Positions 9,756-18,820 of a DNA stretch of 45,825 nucleotides are shown here, in pieces. The stretch is taken from assembly GCA_029977805.1 (NCBI GenBank), contig JAPOKE010000006.1, forward strand, positions 1-45,825, in the 5' to 3' direction. Source of the stretch: Phenylobacterium parvum. GTDB lineage: Bacteria; Pseudomonadota; Alphaproteobacteria; Caulobacterales; Caulobacteraceae. Position numbers and translations under genes: made by a program. The notes under the pieces are model-generated. The model ran no database searches. It was given only the letters and a program-made list of their open reading frames with translations, and was not told the origin of the DNA. Position 1 is the stretch's first letter; each line of letters opens with the position of its first letter.

Positions 9756-9781
9756 CGCGCTACCGCGCCGCCGCCAGGGCC

Positions 9782-11842
9782 TCAGAGGTCGAGGTCCGCC
9801 ACGGCGAACTCTGCGTTCTCCTGGATGAACCGGAAGCGGAGCTCGGGCTTGCGTCCCATCAGGGCCTCGACCAGTTCGGCGACCTCTTCCTCGGAGCGGG
9901 GAAGGGTGACCCGGGCCAGGATTCGCCGCGCAGGGTCCATGGTCGTCTCGCGCAGCTGGGCGGGCATCATCTCGCCGAGGCCCTTGAAGCGCCCGACCTC
10001 GGGTTTCTTGCCCTTGAACTCGGTCGCCAGCAGGGCCTCGCGGTGGGCGTCGTCCCGGGCGTAGACCACCTTGCCGCCGTGGCTGAGGCGGTAGAGGGGC
10101 GGCAGGGCGAGGTAGAGCCGGCCGGCCCGGATCAGCTGGGGCATGGTCCGGTAGAAGAAGGTGATCAGCAGGCTGGCGATGTGGGCGCCGTCCACGTCGG
10201 CGTCGGTCATGATGACCACCCGCTCGTAACGCAGGTCCTCCTCGCGGAACCGCGAGCCGCCCTGGACCCCCAGGGCCAGCATCAGGTCGGAGAGCTCCTT
10301 GTTCTGGCCCAGCTTGTCAGTCGTGGCCGAGGCCACGTTCAGGATCTTGCCGCGCAGGGGCAGGATGGCCTGGGTGCGGCGGTCGCGGGCCTGCTTCGCC
10401 GAGCCGCCGGCGCTGTCGCCCTCGACGATGAAGATCTCCGAGCCCTCCGCCGACTGGCCAGAGCAGTCGGCCAGCTTGCCCGGCAGGCGCAGCTTGCGTG
10501 TGGCGGAGGCGCGGGACACCTCCTTCTCCCGGCGGCGCTTGAGCCGCTCCTCGGCGCGCTGGATGACGAAGTCGAGCAGGGCGCGCGCCGACTTGGGCTG
10601 GGCGGCCAGCCAGTGGTCGAAGGGATCGCGCAGGGCCGCCTCGACCAGGCGCTGGGCCTCGGTCGAGGACAGGCGCTCCTTGGTCTGGCCCTGGAACTCG
10701 GGGTTGGCGATGAAGACGCTGACCAGTCCGCCGGCCTGGGCGACCACGTCCTCGGCGGTCAGGAGGCCGGCCCGCTTCTCGCCGACCAGTTCGGCGTAGG
10801 CCTTGAGGCCCCGGGTGAGGGCGGCGCGGAAGCCCGCCTCGTGCGTCCCGCCCTCGGGCGTGGGCACGGTGTTGCAGTAGGACTGGAGGAAGCCGTCGGC
10901 CTCGCCGAACCCGGCGCCGGTCCAGGTGACCGCCCATTCGACCTTGCCCGGGTCGCCCTTGCGCTCGAAGCGGCCGGTGAAGGGTTCCGGCGTCACGGTC
11001 TCGACGTCGCGCACCCGTTCGGCGAGGTAGTCGGCCAGGCCATTGGGGAACCGCAGGACCGCCTCCGCGGGGGTCTGGTCCTGGATCCGGGAAGGGTCGC
11101 AGGTCCATCGGATCTCGACGCCGCCGAACAGGTAGGCCTTGGACCTCGCCATCCGGTAGAGCCGGGCCGGCCGGAAGACGGCGGCGTCGCCGAAGATCAC
11201 CGGGTCGGGCCGGAAGCTGATGACCGTGCCGTGCCGCCGGGTCGGGCCCAGCTTCTCCAGGCCGCCGACCGGCTTGCCCCGGCTGAAGGTCTGGCGCCAC
11301 TCGAAGCCGTCCTTGAAGGCCGTGACTTCCAGGTGCTCGGACAGGGCGTTCACGACCGAGACGCCAACGCCGTGCAGGCCGCCCGAGGTCTCGTAGGCCT
11401 TGCCCGAGAACTTACCGCCCGAGTGCAGGACGGTCATGATGACCTCAAGGGCCGACTTGCCCGGGTGCTTGGGATGCGGGTCGACCGGGATGCCGCGGCC
11501 ATCGTCCCGGACCGTCAGGGCCCCGTCGGCGTCGAGGCGGACCTCGATCACCCTGGCGTGGCCGGCGACGGCCTCGTCCATGGCGTTGTCCAGCACCTCG
11601 GCGAAGAGGTGGTGCAGGGCCCGTTCGTCCGTCCCGCCGATGTACATGCCCGGACGCTTGCGCACGGGCTCCAGGCCCTCGAGGACCTCGATGTCCTTTG
11701 CGGAGTAGCCGCCGCCCTTGGCCGGGGCCTGGGGCGGAGCGGGAGGGGGCGCAGGCGCGGGTCCGGGCTCGGACAGGCCGGCCGGCCGGGGTTCCGGCTG
11801 GGGATCGTCGAACAGCGAGGCTTGGGGAGGGGGCCCGGACAT
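9782..11842 (-). CDS. parE: ParE, DNA topoisomerase IV subunit B
   Basis: The ATPase subunit of topoisomerase IV, which with ParC unlinks daughter chromosomes. The 686-residue protein has the GHKL ATPase domain ([13 protein letters not shown], then DDGRGIPVD), the transducer region, and the TOPRIM domain starting at [19 protein letters not shown] with the DxD triad [29 protein letters not shown] and the overall length of under 700 residues favour ParE over GyrB, which is usually longer in alphaproteobacteria. The first ~45 residues form a Pro/Ala-rich extension before [15 protein letters not shown]; such leaders occur in Caulobacterales ParE. The gene lies 100 bases after glnA on the same strand but beyond a strong terminator. 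Confidence 0.93.
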   Translation of the reverse strand: MSGPPPQASLFDDPQPEPRPAGLSEPGPAPAPPPAPPQAPAKGGGYSAKDIEVLEGLEPVRKRPGMYIGGTDERALHHLFAEVLDNAMDEAVAGHARVIEVRLDADGALTVRDDGRGIPVDPHPKHPGKSALEVIMTVLHSGGKFSGKAYETSGGLHGVGVSVVNALSEHLEVTAFKDGFEWRQTFSRGKPVGGLEKLGPTRRHGTVISFRPDPVIFGDAAVFRPARLYRMARSKAYLFGGVEIRWTCDPSRIQDQTPAEAVLRFPNGLADYLAERVRDVETVTPEPFTGRFERKGDPGKVEWAVTWTGAGFGEADGFLQSYCNTVPTPEGGTHEAGFRAALTRGLKAYAELVGEKRAGLLTAEDVVAQAGGLVSVFIANPEFQGQTKERLSSTEAQRLVEAALRDPFDHWLAAQPKSARALLDFVIQRAEERLKRRREKEVSRASATRKLRLPGKLADCSGQSAEGSEIFIVEGDSAGGSAKQARDRRTQAILPLRGKILNVASATTDKLGQNKELSDLMLALGVQGGSRFREEDLRYERVVIMTDADVDGAHIASLLITFFYRTMPQLIRAGRLYLALPPLYRLSHGGKVVYARDDAHREALLATEFKGKKPEVGRFKGLGEMMPAQLRETTMDPARRILARVTLPRSEEEVAELVEALMGRKPELRFRFIQENAEFAVADLDL

Positions 11843-11884
11843 GGCCTTCGTTTGCCGCGATTCGCACCTTGCCGCCGCGCATGG

Positions 11885-11914
11885 AAAAGGGCCGCCGGAT
11901 CGCTCCGGCGGCCC
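11885..11914 (-). terminator. intrinsic terminator after glnA
   Basis: On the minus strand a perfect 11-base-pair stem GGGCCGCCGGA/TCCGGCGGCCC with a four-base loop is followed directly by TTTT. It lies 29 bases after the glnA stop and separates glnBA from parE. The parE start at 11842 follows 42 bases further, so parE needs its own promoter in that small space or reads through. Confidence 0.9.
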
Positions 11915-11942
11915 CTCCTGCGTCAGCGCCGCGGCGCTGGCG

Positions 11943-13352
11943 TCAGCACTTGTAGTACATGTCGAACTCGACCGGGTGAGGATGGAGCTGGAGGCGCATG
12001 ACCTCTTCCATCTTCAGCTCGATGTAGGAGTCGATGAAGTCGTCGTCCATGACGCCGCCGGCCTTCAGGAAGGCGCGGTCCTTGTCGAGGGCCTCGAGGG
12101 CCTCGCGCAGGGAGCCGCAGACCTCCGGGACCTTCTTCTGCTCGCGCGGGGGCAGGTCGTAGAGGTTCTTGTCCTGCGGGCCGCCCGGATCGATCTGGTT
12201 GATGATGCCGTCGAGGCCGGCCATCAGCAGGGCGGTGAAGGTCAGGTAGGGGTTGCCCATCGGGTCCGGGAAGCGGGCCTCGATGCGCTTGGCCTTCGGG
12301 CTGTCGACGTGCGGGATGCGGATAGAGGCCGAGCGGTTGCGGGCCGAGTAGGCCAGCTTCACCGGGGCTTCGTAGCCGGGCACCAGGCGCTTGTAGGAGT
12401 TGGTCGTCGAGTTCGAGAAGGCGTTGATGGCCTTGGCGTGCTTGATGATGCCGCCGATGTACCAGAGGCACATCTGCGACAGGCCGGCGTACTTGTCGCC
12501 CGCGAAGAGCGGCTTGCCGGCGCCCCAGATCGACTGGTGCACGTGCATGCCCGAGCCGTTGTCGGCGAACATCGGCTTGGCCATGAAGGTCGCGGTCTTG
12601 CCGTAGGCCGCCGCCACGTTGTGGATGACGTACTTGTAGAGCTGCATCCGGTCGGCCATCACCACCATGGTGTCGAACTTGAGGCCGAGTTCGTGCTGGG
12701 CCGGCGCCACCTCGTGGTGATGCTTCTCGGGCTTCATGCCGAGCTCGCCCATCACCGCCAGCATCTCGCCGCGCAGGTCCTGGGCGGAGTCCACCGGGTT
12801 GACCGGGAAGTAGCCGCCCTTGGGGCCCGGGCGGTGGCCCATGTTGCCCTCGGGGTATTCTCTCGCCGAGTTCACCGGCAGTTCGGTGGAGTCGTAAGAA
12901 TAGCCGGTGTTATGCGGGGCGGTGGACCAGCGCACGTCGTCGAAGATGAAGAACTCGGCCTCGGGTCCGAAGTACACCGTGTCGCCGACCCCGGCTGACT
13001 TCAGGTAGTTCAGGGCGGCCTTGGAGATCGACCGCGGGTCGCGGTTGTAGGGCAGGCCGGTGTCGGGGTTCACCACGTCGCACATCAGGGCCAGCGTGGT
13101 CTGCTGGTAGAAGGGATCGATGATGGCCGTGTCCAGGTCCGGACGCAGCTTCATGTCGCTTTCGTTGATGGCCTTCCAGCCGGCGATCGACGAGCCGTCG
13201 AACATGGTCCCGTCGGTCAGGAACTCCTCGTCGACCAGGTCGATGTCGAAAGTGACATGCTGCATCTTGCCGCGGATGTCGGTGAAGCGGACGTCGACGT
13301 ACTTGACGTCCTTTTCCTTGATCTGGTCCAGAATGTCCTTGGCCGTGGCCAT
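11943..13352 (-). CDS. glnA: glutamine synthetase, type I
   Basis: Makes glutamine from glutamate, ammonia and ATP, the main entry of ammonium into metabolism. The 469-residue length is exactly that of the GSI family. Marks: [15 protein letters not shown], the ATP/metal-site [13 protein letters not shown], the NRSASIRIP motif, and the adenylylation site NLYDLPP with Tyr398, so it is of the adenylylated GSI-beta type controlled by GlnE. The start MATAKDIL is preferred to an ATG 21 bases upstream because AAGGGGAA precedes it at good distance. It follows glnB by 33 bases in one operon. Confidence 0.98.
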   Translation of the reverse strand: MATAKDILDQIKEKDVKYVDVRFTDIRGKMQHVTFDIDLVDEEFLTDGTMFDGSSIAGWKAINESDMKLRPDLDTAIIDPFYQQTTLALMCDVVNPDTGLPYNRDPRSISKAALNYLKSAGVGDTVYFGPEAEFFIFDDVRWSTAPHNTGYSYDSTELPVNSAREYPEGNMGHRPGPKGGYFPVNPVDSAQDLRGEMLAVMGELGMKPEKHHHEVAPAQHELGLKFDTMVVMADRMQLYKYVIHNVAAAYGKTATFMAKPMFADNGSGMHVHQSIWGAGKPLFAGDKYAGLSQMCLWYIGGIIKHAKAINAFSNSTTNSYKRLVPGYEAPVKLAYSARNRSASIRIPHVDSPKAKRIEARFPDPMGNPYLTFTALLMAGLDGIINQIDPGGPQDKNLYDLPPREQKKVPEVCGSLREALEALDKDRAFLKAGGVMDDDFIDSYIELKMEEVMRLQLHPHPVEFDMYYKC

Positions 13353-13385
13353 GATGTTCCCCTTCTCGGTCAAAATCCCCGCCGA

Positions 13386-13790
<405 letters not shown>

Positions 13791-13837
13791 TCAAGTTCCG
13801 GAACGTCCCGGAGCCGCCCCCGGTGCCGCATTTCGGG

Positions 13838-13867
13838 CAGGCGCCTTAAAAACAGGCGCCCGGCGCC
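13838..13867. repeat. three GGCGCC palindromes between glnB and the thiolase-like gene
   Basis: GGCGCC occurs at 13840-13845, 13855-13860 and 13862-13867; the first two are parts of a direct repeat CAGGCGCC separated by TTAAAAA, with 15 bases from centre to centre. The site is within the 237-base divergent region between glnB (minus) and the thiolase-like gene (plus). It could be an operator, but GC-rich palindromes are common by chance in this genome. Confidence 0.35.
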
Positions 13868-13961
13868 CTCTTTACGTGCAATTCGTGGCAGCCCCGGAAT
13901 TCCCCTTGAGAGCGGCCCTTCGGGCTCTAGGATCGCCAGCCAGAAGACGGGGAGGGCGCGT

Positions 13962-15503
13962 GTGAGCGACGAAACTACACCGGTTCTGGTCGGAGGCGGC
14001 CAGTTCACCTGGCGCGGCGATCCCGGCGCCTCCCCATCTCCGACCGCCCTGCTCAAGATCGCGGCGGAAAGGGCGGCCGAGGATGCGGGGCTGGGAAGCG
14101 AGGCCTTGGCGGGCGTGGATGGCCTTGCGGTCATCAGCTTCGCGGTGGACGCCCCAGGCGAGCGGCGGGTCATGCCGCATTCGACGAACCCGCCCCTGAC
14201 CCTGTCACGCCGGCTGGGCGCCGCCCCGGGCTGGAGCGTCTACACCCGCACCGGGGGCAACAGCTCGCAGTACGCGATCAACGTCGCCGCGCAGCGGATC
14301 TCCGAGGGCCTGAACCGCCAGGTCCTTGTGGTCGGCGCCGAGTTCATGGGCTCGGGCGTCAAGCGCCTGACCCGGGGCCTGGGCTTCGATGACTGGGACG
14401 ACGCAGAGGACCTGCCGCCCCCGGAATGGATCGGCGATGGCCGTCCAGGGGTCAGCCCCTACGAGGCGGTCCACGGCATGGACCGGCCGATCAACATCTA
14501 TCCCCTGTTCGAGAACGCCCTTCGGGCGCGGGACGGCCGGTCGATCGCCGACCACCAGCGCCGCCTCGGAGACCTGTTCGCACCATTCACTCGGGTGGCG
14601 GCGGCCAATCCCGAGGCCTGGTTCCAGGTCGAGCGGACGCCCGACGAACTGGTGACGGTCACGCCGGCCAACCGGATGATCGGATTTCCCTACCCGAAGT
14701 TCCTCAACGCCATCATGGACGTCGACCAGTCGGCGGGCGTGCTCATGATGAGCCTGGCGCGGGCGCGTGAACTCGGCGTGCCGGAGGACAGGCTCGTCTT
14801 CCTGCACGGCTGCGCCGACGCCAACGACATCTGGAACCCGATCGACCGCCAGGACTTCCATTCCAGCCCCGCCATGCGCCTGACCGGCGAGCGCGCCCTC
14901 GACATGGCCGGGATCACGGTCGGCGACATCACCGCCTTCGACCTCTATTCCTGCTTCCCCTCCGCCGTGCAGGTGGGGGCGGAATCCCTTGGCCTCGCCC
15001 TCGACGATCCCCGCGGGTTCACCGTCACCGGCGGGCTTCCCTATGCCGGCGGCCCGGGCAACAACTACGCCATGCACGGCGTCTGCGCGATGATGCAGCG
15101 CCTGCGCCAGAAACCCGGCGCCTTCGGGTTCTGCACCGCCAACGGCTGGTATCTCACCAAGCAGTCCACCGGCGTCTATTCGACCCGCCGCCCCGCGACC
15201 CCCTTCGTCCGGCAGGACCCGTCGGTGCTGCAGGCGCAGATCGACGCCCTGCCAAGGCCGGCTGTCATCGAACGGCCATCCGGGCGGGGCAGGGTGGAGA
15301 CCTACACCGTGATTCATGACCGGGATGGCTACCGCATGGGCGTGATCGTGGGCCGTGACGAGGCCGACCGGCGTTTCGCCGCCATCATTCCGGGAACCGA
15401 GACCGAGGCCCTGGCGTCCCTGGAGGCCCGCGAGGGCGTCGGGCGGACGGGAACCGTCTCGCGCGCCGGAGACGACCGCCGCAACCTCTTCACCCTGGAC
15501 TGA
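13962..15503 (+). CDS. thiolase-like protein type 1 (acetyl-CoA acetyltransferase family)
   Basis: A 513-residue protein with a thiolase fold (about residues 5-400) followed by an extra C-terminal domain (VETYTVIHDRDGYRMGVIVGR...), the arrangement of mycobacterial-type thiolase-like protein 1 rather than of a true thiolase. At the place of the nucleophilic cysteine the sequence reads TRTGGNSSQYAIN, without cysteine, and the usual GHP-loop is replaced by YAGGPGNNYAMHG. A late cysteine in FCTANGWYLTKQS is kept. It may bind CoA esters without classical thiolysis. GTG start at 13962 with GGGGAGGG before it. It leads an operon with the phosphatase (3-base gap) and nnr. Confidence 0.85.
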   Translation: MSDETTPVLVGGGQFTWRGDPGASPSPTALLKIAAERAAEDAGLGSEALAGVDGLAVISFAVDAPGERRVMPHSTNPPLTLSRRLGAAPGWSVYTRTGGNSSQYAINVAAQRISEGLNRQVLVVGAEFMGSGVKRLTRGLGFDDWDDAEDLPPPEWIGDGRPGVSPYEAVHGMDRPINIYPLFENALRARDGRSIADHQRRLGDLFAPFTRVAAANPEAWFQVERTPDELVTVTPANRMIGFPYPKFLNAIMDVDQSAGVLMMSLARARELGVPEDRLVFLHGCADANDIWNPIDRQDFHSSPAMRLTGERALDMAGITVGDITAFDLYSCFPSAVQVGAESLGLALDDPRGFTVTGGLPYAGGPGNNYAMHGVCAMMQRLRQKPGAFGFCTANGWYLTKQSTGVYSTRRPATPFVRQDPSVLQAQIDALPRPAVIERPSGRGRVETYTVIHDRDGYRMGVIVGRDEADRRFAAIIPGTETEALASLEAREGVGRTGTVSRAGDDRRNLFTLD

Positions 15504-15506
15504 ACC

Positions 15507-16076
15507 ATGCAGAAACTCTTCCTGATCCGTCACGGAAAGCCGGCCGCCGTCTGGGGCGAGGCCGACGAGGACCCCGGCCTGGACGCGGCGGGTCGGGCGC
15601 AGGCCGAGGCCGCCCGCGACCACCTGCTTTCCCTGCCGGAGGACCAGAGGCCCCGGCGCGTGGTCAGCTCGCCCCTGCGCCGCTGCCGCGAGACCGCCGC
15701 GCCGACCGCCGAGGCCCTCGGCGTCGAGGTGGAGATCGATCCCGGCGTTGGCGAGATCCCGACTCCCGCCGCCCTGACCGCCGAGCAGAGGCCGGCCTGG
15801 CTGCGCGAGGCCTTCCAGGGCCGCTGGTCAGAGATCCAAGGGGACCTGGACTATGAGGACTGGCGCCGCCGCGCCGCAGGTTCCCTGCTGGCCCGCGGCC
15901 GCACGGCCGTCTTCAGCCATTACGTCGCAATCAACGCCGTGATGTCCCTTTTGGCGGAGGACGAGCGGGTCCTGGTCTTCCGTCCGGACCACGCCTCCAT
16001 CACCACCCTGGCGACGGATGGCCAGAACCTCGTCCTGGTCGAGGCCGGGCGAGAGGCCTCGACCGGGGTCCTCTAG
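15507..16076 (+). CDS. histidine phosphatase family protein
   Basis: A 189-residue member of the phosphoglycerate-mutase-like histidine phosphatases. The catalytic motif RHGKPA is at residues 8-13, where the histidine is transiently phosphorylated; SSPLRRCRETAAPTAEALG gives the second conserved arginine and SHYVAINAVM the second histidine. No signal peptide, so cytoplasmic. The substrate cannot be read from sequence. The ATG follows the preceding stop after three bases, and nnr begins four bases after its end, so it is in the middle of a three-gene operon. Confidence 0.88.
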   Translation: MQKLFLIRHGKPAAVWGEADEDPGLDAAGRAQAEAARDHLLSLPEDQRPRRVVSSPLRRCRETAAPTAEALGVEVEIDPGVGEIPTPAALTAEQRPAWLREAFQGRWSEIQGDLDYEDWRRRAAGSLLARGRTAVFSHYVAINAVMSLLAEDERVLVFRPDHASITTLATDGQNLVLVEAGREASTGVL

Positions 16077-16080
16077 GCCC

Positions 16081-17529
16081 ATGGCGCCCCGGCCCATCCT
16101 GACCGTCGCCGAGATGGCCCGGGCCGACCGGGCGGCCGTCGAGGCCGGGACCCCGGTCCTCGTGCTGATGCAAAGGGCGGGGCGGGCGGTGGCGAGGGCC
16201 ATGGAGGCCAGGTTCGAGCGCCAGCCCGTCCGCATCCTCTGCGGCCCGGGCGACAACGGTGGCGACGGCTATGTCGCCGCCGCCGAGCTTTCCGCGCGGG
16301 GCTGGCCGGTCGTCGTGGAGGCCCTTGCGTCTCCGGCGACCGCGGCCGCCCGGGCGGCGCGGGACGCCTGGCCCGGACCGGTCGTCCCCTGGGGCGAGGA
16401 AGGGCCTGAACGCCTGGTGGTCGACGCCCTGTTCGGCGCCGGCCTGAATCGTCCCCTGGATGCTCCGGTCGTCCGCCGGCTGGAGGCCCTAGCGCGCCGC
16501 TCCGCCCAGCTCGTCGCCGTGGACGTCCCCAGCGGGATCTCGGGCGACACAGGCAGCCCCGTCGGGCCTGCAGCGGCCTCGGCCGTCCTGACCGTCACCT
16601 TCCAGGCCCGCAAGCCGGCTCACGTCCTCCTGCCCGGCCGGGAGCGCTGCGGCGAGATCGTGGTCGCCGACATCGGCCTGGGGGCCCTGGAGTCGCGGCT
16701 CTTCGAGAACGACCCGGACCTCTGGCTGGACCGCTTCCCCTGGCCCGGCGCCGCCGGCCACAAGCACAGTCGAGGCCGGCTGGGCGTGATCAGCGGCGGG
16801 CCCTGGAACACCGGCGCGGCGCGCCTTGCCGCACGGGCGGGGCTCAGGGCCGGCGCCGGCCTCGTGACCCTGGTCTCGCCCCGGGACGCCCTGGCCGTGA
16901 ACGCCGCCCACGTCGAGGCGATCATGCTGGCTCCCGGTGACGACGCCGAGGAGGTGGGAGAGGCCTGCAGCGAGATGGACGCCGTCCTGGTCGGCCCGGC
17001 GGCCGGCGTCGGGGAGGTCACCCGCGATAAGGTGCTGGCCCTGGGCCGGACGGGCGCAGCCCTGGTCATCGACGCCGACGCCATCACGGTCTTCCGCGGC
17101 GCTCCCGCCGAGCTCTTCGCCCTGCTTGACGTCGACGACGTCCTGACGCCCCATGCCGGGGAGTTCGAGCGTCTCTTCCCGGGCCTTCTCGCCGCTTCCG
17201 TCACCCGCATCGAGGCGACCCGGGAAGCCGCCCGCCGGGCCGGCGCCGTCGTCCTCCTGAAGGGCGGGGACACCGTCGTGGCTCATCCGGACGGCCGGGC
17301 CGCGGTAAGCCTGAACGCCCCGCCCTGGCTGGCGACGGCGGGTTCCGGGGATGTTCTTGCGGGCTTCATCGGCGGCCTGCTCGCCCAGGGGACCGGCGGG
17401 TTCGACGCCGCCTGCGCAGGGGCCTGGATCCATGGGGAAGCCGCGGAGCGGTTCGGTCCGGGGCTGATCTCCGAGGACCTTCCGGACCTTGCGCCTGCCG
17501 TCCTCTCGGACCTCTTCGCGCGTCACTGA
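16081..17529 (+). CDS. nnr: bifunctional NAD(P)H-hydrate repair enzyme Nnr
   Basis: A 482-residue fusion of an NAD(P)H-hydrate epimerase (YjeF-N domain, ~1-210) and an ADP-dependent dehydratase (ribokinase-like YjeF-C domain, ~230-475). It repairs damaged hydrated NADH and NADPH. Marks: ILCGPGDNGGDGYVAA in the epimerase; GHKHSRGRLGVISGG, DVLTPHAGEFERLF and ATAGSGDVLAGFIGG in the kinase-like half. ATG 16081 is chosen since it gives the usual ILTVAEMARAD start; an upstream ATG at 16018 would overlap the phosphatase. Nnr is commonly a neighbour of glnB-glnA in alphaproteobacteria; here two genes lie between. It ends three bases before the convergent tRNA-Leu. Confidence 0.95.
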   Translation: MAPRPILTVAEMARADRAAVEAGTPVLVLMQRAGRAVARAMEARFERQPVRILCGPGDNGGDGYVAAAELSARGWPVVVEALASPATAAARAARDAWPGPVVPWGEEGPERLVVDALFGAGLNRPLDAPVVRRLEALARRSAQLVAVDVPSGISGDTGSPVGPAAASAVLTVTFQARKPAHVLLPGRERCGEIVVADIGLGALESRLFENDPDLWLDRFPWPGAAGHKHSRGRLGVISGGPWNTGAARLAARAGLRAGAGLVTLVSPRDALAVNAAHVEAIMLAPGDDAEEVGEACSEMDAVLVGPAAGVGEVTRDKVLALGRTGAALVIDADAITVFRGAPAELFALLDVDDVLTPHAGEFERLFPGLLAASVTRIEATREAARRAGAVVLLKGGDTVVAHPDGRAAVSLNAPPWLATAGSGDVLAGFIGGLLAQGTGGFDAACAGAWIHGEAAERFGPGLISEDLPDLAPAVLSDLFARH

Positions 17530-17532
17530 GGC

Positions 17533-17617
17533 TGGTGCCCTCCGCCGGACTCGAACCGGCACGCCTTGCGGCACGGGAACCTAAATCCCGCGCGTCTACC
17601 AGTTTCGCCAGGAGGGC
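17533..17617 (-). tRNA. tRNA-Leu(TAG)
   Basis: A complete class II tRNA with a variable arm and an encoded CCA. Acceptor GCCCTCC pairs with GGAGGGC; anticodon stem CGGGA/TCCCG encloses the loop TTTAGGT, giving anticodon TAG (reads CUN leucine codons). The T arm has GGTTCGAGTCC. Its 3' end lies three bases from the nnr stop, tail to tail. Confidence 0.97.
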
Positions 17618-17627
17618 GGCTTCGGGT

Positions 17628-17656
17628 CGTCTAGGACCGGCGGGGGACGGAGACAA
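17628..17656 (-). promoter_or_regulatory. predicted promoter for tRNA-Leu
   Basis: Minus strand TTGTCTC, 14 bases, CCTAGACG, about ten bases before the mature tRNA 5' end at 17617. Same layout as the other predicted housekeeping promoters in this window. Confidence 0.6.
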
Positions 17657-17763
17657 GGCGGGAATCCGGTCCCGGGGGGTTTCCGGTTCAACCGGGGGCT
17701 TAACCCTGCAATAAGTTGAAAGCGTGGTTTTCCTTTTCGGGCGTGTCCCACGGGAGGTGTCTG

Positions 17764-18699
17764 ATGTCCGGTTTGATCGACCGGGGGCCCGTTCTTGGCT
17801 CCCGCGATATCCGCCAGGTAATGGCGGTGGCGGAAAAGGGCAGCATCCGGCGCGCCGCCGAGGTCCTCGGCATGACCCAGCCCGGCCTCAGCAAGAACCT
17901 CCGTCTGATCGAGGACCGGCTTGGCGTGGCCCTGTTCCAGCGCTCCACCTCCGGCGTCCGGCTGACCCCGGCGGGGGCCATGCTCGTGGAGCGGGGGCGG
18001 CAGGTCCTCCTCGACCTTTCGGCCATCGAGCGTGACATCGAGGAAGCCTCTCGCGGCGAGAGTGGCTCTGTGACAGTCGGGCTCGGCCCGGTCATCGCCC
18101 TGGAACTCGCCACCGGCCTGCTCGCCGAGGCGCACCGGCTTCATCCCGGGATCTCGGTGGACGTCGAGGTCAATGACCCGGCAACCCTCCTGGAAATGCT
18201 CAAGACCGGCCGGCTGGACTTCGGTGTCTTCCATGTCGAACCCGGCAGCCTCGGCCCCGAACTCACATCCCGGGAAGTGCTTCGGACCCGGCCCATTGTC
18301 CTCGTAGGATCCCGGCACCCGCTCGCGGGCCGCGACCACGTTGAGCCCAGGGATCTGAGCCGCTACCGCATCACCGCGACCCGGATCTATCCCAGCCTCC
18401 AGCGCTGGCTTGAACAGAAGACCGGCGGTCCGCTCAAGCCGGCCCTCCTTGGGTCTGACTTCTTCCAGATCGGCGAGCTCCTGCAGCAGACGGATGCCTA
18501 TACCGTCGCCTCCACCGGCATCCTCCAGCGCCTCCAGCGCTTTTTTCCCCTGGTGCAGCTCAGGATGGACGGGCTCGACTTCGAGCACGTCGCCCAGTGC
18601 GTCCAGGCCTCGAGCCGGCCTCTCTCCACCGCCGGCCAGCGCATCCTGAAGCTGACGACCCGCCTGCTCGACCAGAGCTGGCGCGACCCTCAATCCTAG
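17764..18699 (+). CDS. LysR-family transcriptional regulator
   Basis: A 311-residue LysR-type regulator. The winged helix-turn-helix is at about residues 13-72 (KGSIRRAAEVLGMTQPGLSKNLR as helix pair, then LGVALFQRSTSGVRLTPAG), followed by a periplasmic-binding-like effector domain. The ATG at 17764 has GGGAGGT six to twelve bases upstream; an earlier ATG at 17716 lacks one. It lies 121 bases before a sulfatase gene on the same strand, with two T-N11-A boxes in the gap, so the sulfatase is its likely target. The inducer is not known; a sulfated compound or its product is an inference. Confidence 0.93.
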   Translation: MSGLIDRGPVLGSRDIRQVMAVAEKGSIRRAAEVLGMTQPGLSKNLRLIEDRLGVALFQRSTSGVRLTPAGAMLVERGRQVLLDLSAIERDIEEASRGESGSVTVGLGPVIALELATGLLAEAHRLHPGISVDVEVNDPATLLEMLKTGRLDFGVFHVEPGSLGPELTSREVLRTRPIVLVGSRHPLAGRDHVEPRDLSRYRITATRIYPSLQRWLEQKTGGPLKPALLGSDFFQIGELLQQTDAYTVASTGILQRLQRFFPLVQLRMDGLDFEHVAQCVQASSRPLSTAGQRILKLTTRLLDQSWRDPQS

Positions 18700-18701
18700 G
18701 G

Positions 18702-18715
18702 TTATGCCGGTCTAA
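18702..18715 (+). promoter_or_regulatory. possible LysR box 1 (T-N11-A)
   Basis: TTATGCCGGTCTAA has the T-N11-A pattern with TTA/TAA ends, flanked by GGTT on the left and AACC on the right at slightly unequal distance. It starts three bases after the regulator's stop. Weaker than box 2. Confidence 0.35.
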
Positions 18716-18762
18716 GCAACCGCCGGCTATCGGCCCCCGGACCAGCTTCCTACGCTTTCTCC

Positions 18763-18781
18763 CAATGGAATTGGTCCATTG
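18763..18781 (+). promoter_or_regulatory. probable LysR box 2 upstream of the sulfatase
   Basis: A perfect dyad CAATGG-N7-CCATTG, which contains a T-N11-A box (T18766, A18778), the classical binding pattern of LysR regulators. It lies 39 bases before the sulfatase ATG and 64 bases, centre to centre, from the weaker box. The closeness to the start codon suggests it overlaps or follows the transcription start. Confidence 0.6.
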
Positions 18782-18820
18782 CGGCCCTTCTGGAGCCGCA
18801 GGCGAGGGAGAAGCATCACC

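Noticed and set aside
8639-12001. A 1120-codon open frame on the plus strand
   Set aside because: It lies opposite rhlE, parE and the end of glnA, whose motifs are unmistakable; its translation is Gly/Ala/Arg/Leu-rich without domains. Long antisense frames are expected at this GC content.
13861-13920. A sigma-54 promoter before glnB (minus strand TGCCACGAATTGCA)
   Set aside because: The GG of the -24 element is missing and the gap to GC is two bases off the fixed spacing, so sigma-54 use is unlikely here.
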